From: Burkholderia catarinensis
Lineage (GTDB): Bacteria; Pseudomonadota; Gammaproteobacteria; Burkholderiales; Burkholderiaceae
NCBI RefSeq assembly: GCF_001883705.2
Contig: NZ_MDEQ02000022.1
Location: 53,041-117,040 of the forward strand
DNA length: 64,000 nucleotides
Reading direction: 5' to 3'
Shown here in pieces: positions 50,388 through 59,841 of this stretch; position 1 is the first letter of the stretch; the number at the start of each line of letters is the position of its first letter. Both the position numbers and the translations under genes were made by a program. Below the pieces are notes generated by a model. It saw nothing but the letters and a program-made list of their open reading frames with translations. It was not told the origin of the DNA and did no database searches.

Positions 50388-50744
50388 CTAACAGCCGCTA
50401 TCCGGTGCATTTCTGGACACTGCCGACCCAGCCCGAACGAAATGATGCTCCACCCTCGTGCGGAGCACACCATCGAGCGCGGCAAGCTGTTCGCGCAGCC
50501 GAACCGCTTGCCCTTCCGTCATTTCGCCGAGAACGATCTTTTGCTCGAGAACGTCACCATGGCGGGCGATGGCCCAACGGTCGACCGTCGCCGTTTCACC
50601 TTCGAGTACGGCCGCCGCGGTCGAGACGATACCCGGGTTCAATCTCGAAACGAGATGAACCGTATGCGTCAACGTGAAACCGGGAAGGAAGTGCGACCAG
50701 TCTTCACAGACTGTCGGGAGGGAAGCAGCGGAATCTTGGCGCAT
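50388..50744 (-). CDS. small hypothetical protein, possible ACT-like domain
   Basis: This is a 118-residue protein with GGAG five bases before the ATG. The central part (FTLTHTVHLVSRLNPGIVST, VDRWAIARHG, MTEGQAVRLREQLAALDGVL) alternates strands and helices as an ACT-type ligand-binding domain does, but the match is loose. There is no signal or membrane segment. It lies beside the sensor kinase gene on the same strand, with a 299-base gap to it. Confidence 0.5.
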   Translation of the reverse strand: MRQDSAASLPTVCEDWSHFLPGFTLTHTVHLVSRLNPGIVSTAAAVLEGETATVDRWAIARHGDVLEQKIVLGEMTEGQAVRLREQLAALDGVLRTRVEHHFVRAGSAVSRNAPDSGC

Positions 50745-51043
50745 GGTAGCTCCGGATGAGTGATTACCGAACCGGTGCCAGCCATGCTGCTCCCGTTTCG
50801 TTGCCGTCAATCGGCCGCATCGCCTCAAAGGCGTCCACCTTGCCCGGGAGGGCAGGTTGGCGTCGGATAGTCCGACTCTGGATGCTTGATTTCTCACGTT
50901 CGACATTCCGAACGTTGGTTCATTATACCGAAAACTCGACATCGGGCAAGGAACCCTGGGGAAAACCGCACTTCGACCGGATGACTCCTCCGATCCGGCC
51001 CTTGTACCGAGGGGAATCCGGCCCCACACGATGGCCGTGCGCA

Positions 51044-52396
51044 CTAAAACCACACACCGAACCGCGTCCCCGTTGCCAGCACATCGACCGTGAGCCTCCA
51101 TTGGTGCGCCACGGCAATCTCCTTGCAGATCGATAGTCCGAGACCCGCACCGTCGTACCGCGAATCCGGCGCCCGCCAGTAGCGATCGAAGAGCAGCGGG
51201 ATGTGCTCCCGCCGAATGCCCGGCCCTTCATCCTCGATATGAATCGCGGTCTCGACGACGGTCAGCACCACCACGCCGGCCGTTGGCGATGCGTTGATCG
51301 CATTCTCGAGAATGTTCTTGAGAAGGATGAAAAGCGCCCCGCCGTCCGCCCGTACCGATGGCAGGGAGTCGCGCGCTTCGATATGGAGTTTCACCTGCTT
51401 CGCATCGGCTTTGTCGGCCAGCAAGCCAACGACGTCTCGTGCGACTTCGACGCTGCTCACGTCGCCGAAACTGAAATTCTGCGCTTCGCTGACTTCAGCC
51501 AGGTGCAGCAGTTGCTTGACCTGCCGGGCCATCAAATCGATCTCGCGAAGCAGAAGCGCCTTGTGCCTGATTTCCGGCTGCAGCTCGATTTGACCTCTGA
51601 CCAGCGTGAGCGGTGTTTGCAACTCATGCGCAGCAGCGGCCAAAAACTGTTGCTGAACCACGAAACCGTTCTCGAGTCGGGCCAGCGCATCGTTGAAAGC
51701 GTCGATCAGCGGCTTGATCTCGCTGGGGATTCCCTTCGAAGAAAGTCGCGTCGTCAGGTTGCGGGGCTCGATATCCCTCGCGGCATTCGATACCTCTCGC
51801 AACGGCTTCAGCACGTGGCTGATCGTCAGCGGAAGCGTCAGCCCGAAAATGACGGTCGCGAAAAGCAGCACATATCCGACGGTCTTCGGTATCGGGTCGA
51901 TCTTCGACATGACAAGCGCATCGACCAGCTGCTTGCTTTGTGCAACCTGCACGTAATAAACGACGCTGCCTTTCGACACGCGCTGTGTGGCGACGGCGTA
52001 CTCGTTGCCGTCGATCGTGGCGGGCAGCACCGTGCCGGCCGCCTTCGCGAGATCTTCCGTCAGCCACGGCCGATCCCCGTTCGACGGCACCGACACCAGC
52101 AACGGCCGCCCCGTCGCATCGAGCACGCGATACTTCACCTCGACCGACAAGATCCGGAACATCAGCGCGGGACGCCCGCTCAATTGCACGGATACCGGAC
52201 GCCCGGCGTCGTCGAAGCTCAATCCGTCCACGACATGGCTGATGATCTCCATCTGCTGCCGCCGCCCCAGAAACTCCGGATATCGATCGATGACATACAC
52301 GGCAAGCGCAGACAGCAGCGCCAGACTGATTGCGAACGCAACGACGTTGGTCACCCACAGACGCGTCGACAGACGCAGGATCCAATGACGGAACAT
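51044..52396 (-). CDS. two-component sensor histidine kinase
   Basis: This is a 450-residue inner-membrane kinase: helix 1 (residues about 14-36), a periplasmic sensor loop (about 37-172), helix 2 (173-195), HAMP, then the H-box AAAHELQTPLTLVRGQ with phospho-acceptor His257, N-box ENAINASPTAG and ATP-binding EDEGPGI and GAGLGLSICKE. Its periplasmic domain has no recognised name. It forms an operon with the response regulator (49 bases upstream) and mipA, so it probably senses an envelope signal. Confidence 0.93.
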   Translation of the reverse strand: MFRHWILRLSTRLWVTNVVAFAISLALLSALAVYVIDRYPEFLGRRQQMEIISHVVDGLSFDDAGRPVSVQLSGRPALMFRILSVEVKYRVLDATGRPLLVSVPSNGDRPWLTEDLAKAAGTVLPATIDGNEYAVATQRVSKGSVVYYVQVAQSKQLVDALVMSKIDPIPKTVGYVLLFATVIFGLTLPLTISHVLKPLREVSNAARDIEPRNLTTRLSSKGIPSEIKPLIDAFNDALARLENGFVVQQQFLAAAAHELQTPLTLVRGQIELQPEIRHKALLLREIDLMARQVKQLLHLAEVSEAQNFSFGDVSSVEVARDVVGLLADKADAKQVKLHIEARDSLPSVRADGGALFILLKNILENAINASPTAGVVVLTVVETAIHIEDEGPGIRREHIPLLFDRYWRAPDSRYDGAGLGLSICKEIAVAHQWRLTVDVLATGTRFGVWF

Positions 52397-52445
52397 GATG
52401 CCTTTTACCCGGTGAGGGCAGCTTGCGCGGCGCGGCGAATCATCG

Positions 52446-53120
52446 TCATGCGTCCCGCAGGGCGAAGCCGGCGCCGCGAATATTGGTCAGCCGCATCGTT
52501 GCACCGATAGCAGCCAGCTTCTTGCGCAAGCGGTGCACGGTCACCTCGAGCGCGTTCGGCGTGACCGCCTCCCCGAGCCCCCACGCGGCATGCTCGAGTA
52601 TCGAATGCCGGACGGTCCGGCCCGCGGCTTCGATCAGGCAAAGCATGACCTGCAACTCGGCCGGTGCAAGCAGGATCGTCCGGTCGCCACAGCGCATCGC
52701 GCGCTGTGGCGGGTCCACGGTCACATCCGCGAACGATGCGACGAGCGTCGTCAGCAGCGCCGGACGCCGCATCAGCGTACGCACGCGGGCAACGAGTTCG
52801 CTCATTTCGAACGGCTTTGTCACATAGTCGTCTGCACCGCTTTCGAGTCCGTCGATGCGATCATGCAACGCGTCACGTGCCGTCAGCATCAGGCAAGGCA
52901 TCATGCGCCCCGCCGCGCGCAGCGTCCGCAAGAACGCCAGGCCATCCCCGTCAGGCAATCCGCGATCGATGATCAGCAGCGCGTAGTCGGCCCGGTCGAC
53001 ACCGTAGGCGGCTTCACGGACATTGCCGAACAGATCGGATTCGATTCCCGCTGCGGCCAAAGCCTGGCACAACATGTCGGCGAGGCGCTCATGATCCTCG
53101 ACAATCGCAACTCGCGGCAT
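52446..53120 (-). CDS. OmpR/PhoB-family response regulator
   Basis: This is a 224-residue regulator: receiver domain with phospho-Asp52 in LLIIDRGLPDGDG and the switch Lys102 in YVTKPFE, then a winged-helix effector domain ending EVTVHRLRKKLAAIGATMRL. It resembles the QseB/PmrA/TctD subgroup. It starts 10 bases after the mipA stop and precedes its partner kinase, so mipA, regulator and kinase are one transcription unit. Confidence 0.95.
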   Translation of the reverse strand: MPRVAIVEDHERLADMLCQALAAAGIESDLFGNVREAAYGVDRADYALLIIDRGLPDGDGLAFLRTLRAAGRMMPCLMLTARDALHDRIDGLESGADDYVTKPFEMSELVARVRTLMRRPALLTTLVASFADVTVDPPQRAMRCGDRTILLAPAELQVMLCLIEAAGRTVRHSILEHAAWGLGEAVTPNALEVTVHRLRKKLAAIGATMRLTNIRGAGFALRDA

Positions 53121-53130
53121 CCTCGCTCTC

Positions 53131-53952
53131 TCACTTGAATCGATACATATAGCCGATCCGGGCCTCGGGAACGAACCGCCGCCCGACGAGCGGACTGTCG
53201 GTGATGCCGTCACCGAGGCGCGACACGCCCACGTCCAGAAAAATCGTCTGATGCTCCGTCGGCCGGTAGTCGATGCGGCTGCCGGCCGACACGTTCACTG
53301 CGGAACCCGCGCTGTATGCGGCGCGTCCCGCACGCGCCTCGGATGGTCGCACACCGTAATAGTAGTCGACGTATTTGTTGCCCAGCCATTCCACGCCGAC
53401 ATGCGGCGTGATCGAGAATTGTCCGAAAGCAAACGCCTTCTCGAAGCCGATTTTCGCACGCTCGCCCTTGTTTCCTCCGAGCAGGAAGGTGCCCGACAAC
53501 GTGCCGAACCCGGTGTCCCATGAAAGCGCAGGCCCGTACCATAACGCGCCCTTGCGATTTTCCATGCCGTTCAGGATCGGTGCGTCCGAGCCCTTGTATC
53601 CGTCGAAGACCGAGAACTGGCCACGAAGCGCGACGCTGACACCGCTCCAGTTGCCGATTTTCAGATCGACCGTGGTGCCGAAGGCCTGTACCCATTTATT
53701 GTCGAAGTAGATCAGCGGGAGCGGCAACACGCGGCTGCCATCTCCCTTGTAGGCCGACGGTTCGATGCCGACTCCTGCCCCCAATCCCCAATGCGTCACG
53801 TTCGTTGCATGGTTGAGTATGGTCAGCCCCGAATTATCGGCATCGGGTGGGATCGTGCCCTCGTCCGCCCACGCGGAAGCGGAAGAAAGTGCGAATGAAG
53901 CGGCAAGCAGCAATAACGGGCGTTCGCGGCGGGAAGCATTTTTCACAATCAT
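53131..53952 (-). CDS. mipA: MipA/OmpV-family outer-membrane protein
   Basis: This is a 273-residue exported beta-barrel protein: signal peptide ending SAWA, then the MipA start THWGLGAGVGIEPSAYKGDG, many amphipathic strands and the terminal RIGYMYRF-K. MipA/OmpV proteins scaffold murein enzymes or act as small-molecule or antimicrobial-responsive porins. It is first in an operon with the two-component genes, so its level is likely set by them. AGGAAA precedes the ATG at 53952. Confidence 0.88.
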   Translation of the reverse strand: MIVKNASRRERPLLLLAASFALSSASAWADEGTIPPDADNSGLTILNHATNVTHWGLGAGVGIEPSAYKGDGSRVLPLPLIYFDNKWVQAFGTTVDLKIGNWSGVSVALRGQFSVFDGYKGSDAPILNGMENRKGALWYGPALSWDTGFGTLSGTFLLGGNKGERAKIGFEKAFAFGQFSITPHVGVEWLGNKYVDYYYGVRPSEARAGRAAYSAGSAVNVSAGSRIDYRPTEHQTIFLDVGVSRLGDGITDSPLVGRRFVPEARIGYMYRFK

Positions 53953-54142
53953 TTTCCTGGAGTCGACGATCGAAACGGGGGCTACTGTAGGACCAGTCGA
54001 CTTACCGCTCACTTACCGGGAAAAATATCGCTGCGCTGCGTGCCTGGCGGGGAATGTCGGTCGTGGGAAATATCGGCGCAGGGTGGGCATGCACCGCCCT
54101 GCGCGCGTCAGGAATGTGGCGCCACGCAGCGCCACGACTCCG

Positions 54143-55231
54143 TCAGAACACCGTATGCAACCCCACCCGCGCCACCGCCTGACTCGCAGAACTCGAAGCC
54201 CCGTTCGGGTCCAGCACGCCATTGACCTGCGCATTCGCACCGCTGTTCGCGCGCTGATAATCCGCCGAAACATAAACCATCGTCCGCTTCGACAACAGAT
54301 ACTGAAGCGCCATGCTGACCTGATGAGCATGGTTGTTGTTCAGCGCTTCATTGCCCTTCATGTACATGTACTTCGCGCCTAGCACGACATCCGGCCTGAT
54401 CCGCCACAGACCTCCGGCTTCAGCCATCCACACGCCGGCATCGTTGAACGAATTGCGCACGGTGGTCATCAGCGCCTTCGCCGCAACGACACCGAAGTCG
54501 TAGTGCATCCCGACGCCCCAGTTGCGCACGCTGGTCGACGGCACGCCCGGCGCCGGGCCGTACTTCTCGTTCGTATAGGCCGCGCCCACGCCGAACGGCC
54601 CCAGCTCGTAGTTCACCCCAGCGCTGACGGCATTATCCGCGCCGACCGAACCGGCCACGCCACCAAACGCATACATCACGCCCCCAGAAAAGCCCGCGAC
54701 CGTCGGCGAACTGTATTTGACGGAATTCGCGATCGGCTTGCTGCCTGCCGTGCGGTCCCAGTCGAACGCGCCGGTCGGGTTGTCCGGGAGCGCGAGCCGC
54801 TGGAATGGGCCGTTCCGAAAGCCGTACAGCCCGGAAATGTCCCGTGAAATCGCATTGCCCTTCGAAAAGAGGGAATCCACCATGAAGTCGTACTGATTGC
54901 CCAGCGTGACGCTGCCGAACCGGTCGCTTTCGAGGCCCACGTATGCGTTGCGTCCGAAAATCCCGGTCCCGATGATCGCGCCGTTCGCCATCGAGAACTG
55001 GTTCACGAGCGCGAACGTGGCGCGATACCCGCCACCGAGGTCTTCCGTGCCGCGCAAGCCGAAGAGGTTGGGCGCGAATATGCCGTCGTCGAACTTGACG
55101 TTCTTTCCGCCGCCCTCGTTGCTGACATACGTGATGCCGGAATCGATCAGACCGAACATCGTCACACTGCTCTGCGCCCATGCGCCCTGCGCGACGGCAA
55201 GAACCGCGAATACGCCAAACCTGAGTTTCAT
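54143..55231 (-). CDS. general porin (Burkholderia OpcP/Omp38 type)
   Basis: This is a 362-residue trimeric-porin-type protein: signal peptide ending GAWA, first strand SSVTMFGLIDSGITYVSNEG, conserved GLRGTEDLGGGYRATFALVN, loop 3 region and last strand AVARVGLHTVF with the terminal Phe needed for barrel assembly. It gives passive entry for small solutes. GGAGACAAC precedes the ATG. It is monocistronic, with an AT-rich upstream region. Confidence 0.95.
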   Translation of the reverse strand: MKLRFGVFAVLAVAQGAWAQSSVTMFGLIDSGITYVSNEGGGKNVKFDDGIFAPNLFGLRGTEDLGGGYRATFALVNQFSMANGAIIGTGIFGRNAYVGLESDRFGSVTLGNQYDFMVDSLFSKGNAISRDISGLYGFRNGPFQRLALPDNPTGAFDWDRTAGSKPIANSVKYSSPTVAGFSGGVMYAFGGVAGSVGADNAVSAGVNYELGPFGVGAAYTNEKYGPAPGVPSTSVRNWGVGMHYDFGVVAAKALMTTVRNSFNDAGVWMAEAGGLWRIRPDVVLGAKYMYMKGNEALNNNHAHQVSMALQYLLSKRTMVYVSADYQRANSGANAQVNGVLDPNGASSSASQAVARVGLHTVF

Positions 55232-55427
55232 GTTGTCTCCGTCTTTTTTATGAAAATGCGAGCCCGCTACCCGCTACGTGGCGGATGCTCGCTCATTGCT
55301 TCGTAGAAAATCGCCTTGATTCAGGCAGTCACGTCAACACCGGAAATATGATTAGTTTTACTGATTTATTAATACAAAAAATCGTCACGCGAACCGACAT
55401 CGATCCGCACGGTTCAGAACCCGCGAA

Positions 55428-55763
55428 TCAAGCGCCTCGAAAGATGACCCACGCCGTGGAATCCACCTCGACCGCCACGGCCTCCAGCGCCGCACCCGAG
55501 CAGGGCCCGTCGATACACACACCGTCATCGAACCGGAACAGCGCGCTGTGATGGGCACACATCAATACCTGCGACCGGTAGCAGGAAACGGTGCCCGGTA
55601 CGAAATCGAGCGGAACCGAAAAGTGCGGGCAACGATTCACGTACGCCCACACCTGCTCGCCCCGCCGCACCACGATTACGGAACGTCCGATGCAGGCTTC
55701 ATCGACGACCCGCGCGCCGCCGTCGGGCACATCGGACACGCGGCAGAGTTGTCTTGCTTCCAT
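55428..55763 (-). CDS. Rieske-type [2Fe-2S] ferredoxin
   Basis: This is a 111-residue soluble Rieske protein with Cys45-x-His47 (NRCPHFSV) and Cys69-x2-His72 (LMCAHHSALF), both cluster-ligand pairs. It is the last gene of the hydroquinone operon, coupled to the YciI gene (start within four bases of its stop). Rieske ferredoxins next to aromatic-ring extradiol enzymes often keep the dioxygenase iron reduced; that role is inferred. Confidence 0.9.
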   Translation of the reverse strand: MEARQLCRVSDVPDGGARVVDEACIGRSVIVVRRGEQVWAYVNRCPHFSVPLDFVPGTVSCYRSQVLMCAHHSALFRFDDGVCIDGPCSGAALEAVAVEVDSTAWVIFRGA

Positions 55764-55766
55764 CGC

Positions 55767-56078
55767 TCACACTCTCTGCTCGGGGTTTCCGAGGCTCCAG
55801 TCCCACGGACGTACCTCCACGTGCGAGAACAGCCCCTCCTTCACATACGGGTCGTTCCCGACGAATTGCATCACCGCCTGGATGTCGTCCGCCTCCACGA
55901 CGAGCAGCGTTCCGTTCATCGCATCGCCCTGCGGATCCAGCGTCGGGCCGCCGAGCCGCACAAATACGCCGTGATCGGAAGCCGAGCGCAGATAGGTGCG
56001 ATGAATCGGCCGCACGCGGTCGCGCACGTCGCGCATGCCCGGCTGGTCCGTCGCAAACACCGCGAAAAATCGCGCCAT
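55767..56078 (-). CDS. YciI-family small protein
   Basis: This 103-residue protein has a ferredoxin-like alpha-beta fold typical of YciI (MARFFAVFATDQPGM; RTYLRSASDHGVFVRLGGPT; NDPYVKEGLFSHVEVRPW). YciI relatives include muconolactone-isomerase-like proteins, and members often sit in aromatic degradation operons. The start has GGAG behind the small frame at 56084. An isomerase or hydrolase role on the ring-cleavage product is possible but unproved. Confidence 0.82.
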   Translation of the reverse strand: MARFFAVFATDQPGMRDVRDRVRPIHRTYLRSASDHGVFVRLGGPTLDPQGDAMNGTLLVVEADDIQAVMQFVGNDPYVKEGLFSHVEVRPWDWSLGNPEQRV

Positions 56079-56083
56079 GTCGA

Positions 56084-56155
56084 TCAGCTCCGGTCGAGGA
56101 CGAAGTCGTACGTCGCTTCGCGGTACGGGCCGTTCAGGCCGATCTGGTCATTCAT
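56084..56155 (-). CDS. 23-residue peptide frame within the hydroquinone operon
   Basis: A GGGAGAC ribosome site precedes an ATG encoding MNDQIGLNGPYREATYDFVL and three more residues, then stop. It lies between the maleylacetate reductase and YciI genes and its 3' end contains the YciI ribosome site. It could be a translated leader for YciI or a remnant of a longer gene. Confidence 0.35.
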   Translation of the reverse strand: MNDQIGLNGPYREATYDFVLDRS

Positions 56156-56186
56156 CGCGTCCGTCTCCCTTTGCGCGTCCAGCCGT

Positions 56187-57254
56187 TCAATGCGGTGCGC
56201 GTCCTTCCCATGCGCGCTGAAGCAACGCGCGAATCGCGTCGCGCTCGATCGGCCGCGGATTCGCATACGGGTTCCGACATGCGATATCGGCCGCTTCGTC
56301 GAGGCCCGCCTGCGGCATCCCGATGTCGGCGAGCGCCGGCGCGATGCCGAGCTGCGCGTTCAACCTGAACAGCAGCGGGCCGGCTTCGGCCGCTTCGTTC
56401 CCGCCCAGCGCACGCGCAACGCGGCGCAGCGCATCGGGCGCCGCGGCGTGGTTGTAGTGCGCGGTATGCGGCAACATGGCTGCATGCGTCTGCGCATGCG
56501 GCAGGTTGAAGGTACCGCCGAGCGTGTGACAAAGCTTGTGGTGCAACGCCATGCCGACCGCGCCCAGGCAGGTTCCCGCGAGCCATGCGCCATACAGAGC
56601 GCGGCTGCGCATCGCCCGGTCCTCCGGATCACGCACCACGACGGGCAACGCTTCGCCGAGCGCGCGAATCGATTCTTCGGCCATCAGGCTGATCACCGGG
56701 TTTGCGTCTTCCGCATAGAGCGCCTCGACGGCGTGCGCCATCGCATTGATGCCCGACGCCGCCGAAATGCCCGGCGGCAGCGACAACGTCAACGACGGGT
56801 CGTAGAGCACGGTACGAGGCAGCACGCGTGAGTCGCGCCCGGTGCGCTTCAGGCGGCCTTCGGTGAGCCCGTAGATCGGCGTCATCTCCGAGCCGGCGTA
56901 CGTCGTCGGCACGGCCAGGATCGGCAGCGACGATTCGAGCGCAATGGCCTTGCCCAATCCGATCGTCGAGCCGCCGCCGATCGCGATGCAACAGTCCGCG
57001 CCCAGTTCGCCGGCCATCTCGCGAGCGGCGCGCGCGACTTCGACCGGAACGTGCATGACAGCCTGCGCGCACACGCCGGCGGCACGCTCGCCCAGTATCT
57101 CCTTCACGCGGTCGGCGAGCGGCCGCTGCTCGGGTGTGGTCAGGATCAGCGCCCGGCGGGCGCCGAGTGTCGACAGCTCGTCCGGCAGCCTCGCGAGCGC
57201 GCCCCATTCGAACACCACGCGGGAAGGCGTGCCTTGATAGACGAAGCGATCCAT
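56187..57254 (-). CDS. maleylacetate reductase
   Basis: This is a 355-residue iron-type alcohol dehydrogenase of the maleylacetate reductase branch. The NAD-binding GADCCIAIGGGSTIGLGKAI and VPTTYAGSEMTPIYG lead to the metal-site helix GMALHHKLCHTLGGTFNLPH and the HAQTHAAMLPH block. It reduces maleylacetate to 3-oxoadipate with NADH. It follows the semialdehyde dehydrogenase gene by eight bases; its role completes the hydroquinone route (PnpF in p-nitrophenol strains). Length is normal for the family. Confidence 0.92.
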   Translation of the reverse strand: MDRFVYQGTPSRVVFEWGALARLPDELSTLGARRALILTTPEQRPLADRVKEILGERAAGVCAQAVMHVPVEVARAAREMAGELGADCCIAIGGGSTIGLGKAIALESSLPILAVPTTYAGSEMTPIYGLTEGRLKRTGRDSRVLPRTVLYDPSLTLSLPPGISAASGINAMAHAVEALYAEDANPVISLMAEESIRALGEALPVVVRDPEDRAMRSRALYGAWLAGTCLGAVGMALHHKLCHTLGGTFNLPHAQTHAAMLPHTAHYNHAAAPDALRRVARALGGNEAAEAGPLLFRLNAQLGIAPALADIGMPQAGLDEAADIACRNPYANPRPIERDAIRALLQRAWEGRAPH

Positions 57255-57262
57255 GCAAAGCC

Positions 57263-58729
57263 TCAGCGCTTGAAGTGCGGCGGCACGTTGCCGTCGACGT
57301 TGACCCACACCGACCGCGCTTCCGTGTAGTCGTGCATGGCCTCGAAGCCCATCTCGCGGCCGTAGCCCGACTTGCCTACGCCGCCGAACGGGCTGCCCGG
57401 GTTGACGCGCTTGTAGCAGTTGATCCAGCACATGCCCGCATTGATTTGCGACGCCATCTTGTGCGCGCGTGAGAGATCCCGGGTCCAGAGGCCGCTGCCC
57501 AGCCCGTATTCCGTCGCGTTGGCAATGGCCAGCGCTTCTTCGTCGCTGCCGAAGCGCAGCACGGTGACGAATGGGCCGAACACTTCCTCCTGCGCGACGC
57601 GGTCGGCCGCGCTCCTGGCCTCGATGACCGTCGGGCGCACGTAGTAGCCATCGGCAAGCGCCGGATCCTGCGGCGCGCTGCCGCCGGTGAGCACGCGGCC
57701 GCCCTGCTCGCGCGCGACGTCGACGAACGACAGCACGCGCTCGAGGTGCTGCTTCGACGTCAGCGGCCCCATCTCGGTGTTGGCGTCGAGCGGGTTGCCG
57801 ATGCGGATCGACGATGCGAGCGCAACGAATCGCTCGAGGAACGCGTCCGCGATGCGTTCGTGCAGCACGAGACGCGAGCCCGCGATACACGCCTGCCCCT
57901 GGTTGTGAAAGATCGCCCATGCTGCGCCGTTGATGGCCGCGTCGAGGTCGGCATCGTCGAAAACGATGTTGGCGCCCTTGCCGCCCAGTTCGAGCTGAAC
58001 GCGCTTCAGGTTGCCCTGCGACGCTTCTACGATCCGGCGGCCGGTCGCCGTCGAACCCGTGAACGCGATCTTGCCGACGCCCGGATGTTCGGCGAGCCGC
58101 TGGCCGGCCGTATGGCCGTAGCCGGGGACGATATTGACGACGCCCGCGGGGAACCCGACCTCGGCCATCAGCTCGACGATGCGCAACGTCGACAGCGGCG
58201 TGATTTCCGACGGCTTGAGCACCACGGTGTTGCCGGCGGCCAGCGCCGGGCCCATCTTCCAGCTCGTGAACATCAGCGGAAAATTCCACGGCACGATCTG
58301 GCCGACGACGCCGATCGGCGCACGCTGCACGTAGTTCAGGAAGCCGGTTTCGACGGGAATCACCGAGCCTTGCAGCTTGTCGGCCATGCCGCCGAAGTAG
58401 CGGAAGCAGGCGGCCGTGCGCGGCACGTCGAGCGAACGCGAATCACGAATCGGGTGGCCGGTGTCCAGCGACTCGAGCTGCGCCAGCTCCTCCGCGTTGG
58501 CTTCGATCGCGTCGGCCAGGCGCAGCAGCAGCCGGCCGCGTTCGGCGGCCGGCATGGCCGACCATTTCGGGAACGCGCGGGTGGCCGCGTCGACGGCGAG
58601 ATCCACGTCCGCCGCGGTGGCCGCCGCGATCTTCGCGATGACGGAACCGTCGTGAGGATTCAGCACGTCGATCGTGCCGCGGTCGACGGCGTCAACGAAG
58701 CGCCCGTCGATGAAGAGTTGGGTTTGCAT
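57263..58729 (-). CDS. 4-hydroxymuconic semialdehyde dehydrogenase (aldehyde dehydrogenase family)
   Basis: This is a 488-residue NAD-dependent aldehyde dehydrogenase with the oxyanion Asn149 (VPWNFPLMF), catalytic Glu247 (QLELGGKGAN) and Cys281 (NQGQACIAGSRL) all intact. In the hydroquinone operon its substrate should be 4-hydroxymuconic semialdehyde, giving maleylacetate (PnpE-type). It is preceded by the dioxygenase large subunit and followed closely by the maleylacetate reductase. Confidence 0.9.
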   Translation of the reverse strand: MQTQLFIDGRFVDAVDRGTIDVLNPHDGSVIAKIAAATAADVDLAVDAATRAFPKWSAMPAAERGRLLLRLADAIEANAEELAQLESLDTGHPIRDSRSLDVPRTAACFRYFGGMADKLQGSVIPVETGFLNYVQRAPIGVVGQIVPWNFPLMFTSWKMGPALAAGNTVVLKPSEITPLSTLRIVELMAEVGFPAGVVNIVPGYGHTAGQRLAEHPGVGKIAFTGSTATGRRIVEASQGNLKRVQLELGGKGANIVFDDADLDAAINGAAWAIFHNQGQACIAGSRLVLHERIADAFLERFVALASSIRIGNPLDANTEMGPLTSKQHLERVLSFVDVAREQGGRVLTGGSAPQDPALADGYYVRPTVIEARSAADRVAQEEVFGPFVTVLRFGSDEEALAIANATEYGLGSGLWTRDLSRAHKMASQINAGMCWINCYKRVNPGSPFGGVGKSGYGREMGFEAMHDYTEARSVWVNVDGNVPPHFKR

Positions 58730-58779
58730 GAATCGTCCTCGGTGTATGGCAGAAGCTGAAGCGGGAACCGGAGCGCGGC

Positions 58780-59799
58780 TTAGAACGCGATCGGGTACGG
58801 CGCCAGCTCGCCGCTCTCGTAGCGTTGCGGCAGGTCCGGCGTCGCGTTTTCCCACACCAGCAGCATCGAGCGCTTCGTCGAGTAGCCCTGGTGCCGGATG
58901 TCGGCGGGCATCGCGCAGATGTCGCCCGCGCGCATCGTGACGCGCGCCCTGGGCGCGCCGGTATTCTTGTCGCCGATTTCCCACACGATTTCGTCGGACA
59001 GTTGCAGGAACCATTCGACGCGATCGTTGCCGTGGAAAACCGGCAGGATGAATTCCTCGGTGGTCGGGCAGAACAGGCTGCGCCCGCACACCGACGTGAC
59101 CGACGGATTCCACGTCACGTCCGAGCGCGACAGGTACTTGAACAGGTTGAACGCGTGCAGCTCGCCTTCGAAGCCCGGCTCGACATGCACTTCCGGCTCG
59201 TCCTGCGCGACGTCGAGGAACGCACGGTTGACCGGCAGTTCGTCACGCAGCGGCGAGTCGCCTTCGAGGCCCGGCATGCGGCGCGTCGCGATACGCGTGC
59301 GCTCGATGGCCGCGCCGTTGTCGCCGTGCTTGCGCCCGAATGCCGTGCCCGTTTCCTCGGGCGCCGCGAACGGGTCGAATCCTTCGTTGGTCCAGTCGTG
59401 CAGCATCGCCTTGAAGGTCGCCATGATGGTGGGCGTTTCGAAGGTCTCGGTGTAGTCGACCCCGGCGTCCTTCAGGATGCCGTTGAACGTGCCCGCATAC
59501 ATGTCCACCTTGCCGTAGTGATTGCGCGTGCCGAACACGTGATCGAAATTCACCCAGCCGTAGAAGAAGCCCCATGCCACGTCGCGCATCATCGCGCGCA
59601 GGAACGCGTCGGCCGGCATCGCATGCGTGCGCGTGCGGCCTTTCGCGGGCCAGCTGATCGTCACGAAATATTCGTCGCGCTGGAACGCGAATTCGCCGAG
59701 CTGGAAGCGGCGGTAGCCGGTGACGGCATCGGCTTCGGTGGATCGCACCAGATCGGCGGCAAAGCCCGCGGATGCGTCGAGGGTTTCGAGGGTGGCCAT
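58780..59799 (-). CDS. hydroquinone 1,2-dioxygenase large subunit (type II, HapD/PnpD)
   Basis: This is a 339-residue cupin-type non-heme iron(II) dioxygenase subunit. The proposed iron ligands known from PnpCD (His256, Asn258, Glu262, His303) are all at the same numbers here: VFHGNDRVEWF gives His256, Asn258 and Glu262, and IRHQGYS gives His303. With the small subunit it opens hydroquinone to 4-hydroxymuconic semialdehyde. CAGGAGACAC precedes the ATG. It lies between the small-subunit gene and the semialdehyde dehydrogenase. Confidence 0.93.
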   Translation of the reverse strand: MATLETLDASAGFAADLVRSTEADAVTGYRRFQLGEFAFQRDEYFVTISWPAKGRTRTHAMPADAFLRAMMRDVAWGFFYGWVNFDHVFGTRNHYGKVDMYAGTFNGILKDAGVDYTETFETPTIMATFKAMLHDWTNEGFDPFAAPEETGTAFGRKHGDNGAAIERTRIATRRMPGLEGDSPLRDELPVNRAFLDVAQDEPEVHVEPGFEGELHAFNLFKYLSRSDVTWNPSVTSVCGRSLFCPTTEEFILPVFHGNDRVEWFLQLSDEIVWEIGDKNTGAPRARVTMRAGDICAMPADIRHQGYSTKRSMLLVWENATPDLPQRYESGELAPYPIAF

Positions 59800-59841
59800 A
59801 ACGTGTCTCCTGGGATAGTCGAATGAGGGCGGTCGGAACGG

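Noticed and set aside
54110..54136. GTGGCG/CGCCAC hairpin after mipA upstream region as porin terminator
   Set aside because: The stem is short with a long loop and no T-run on the minus strand.
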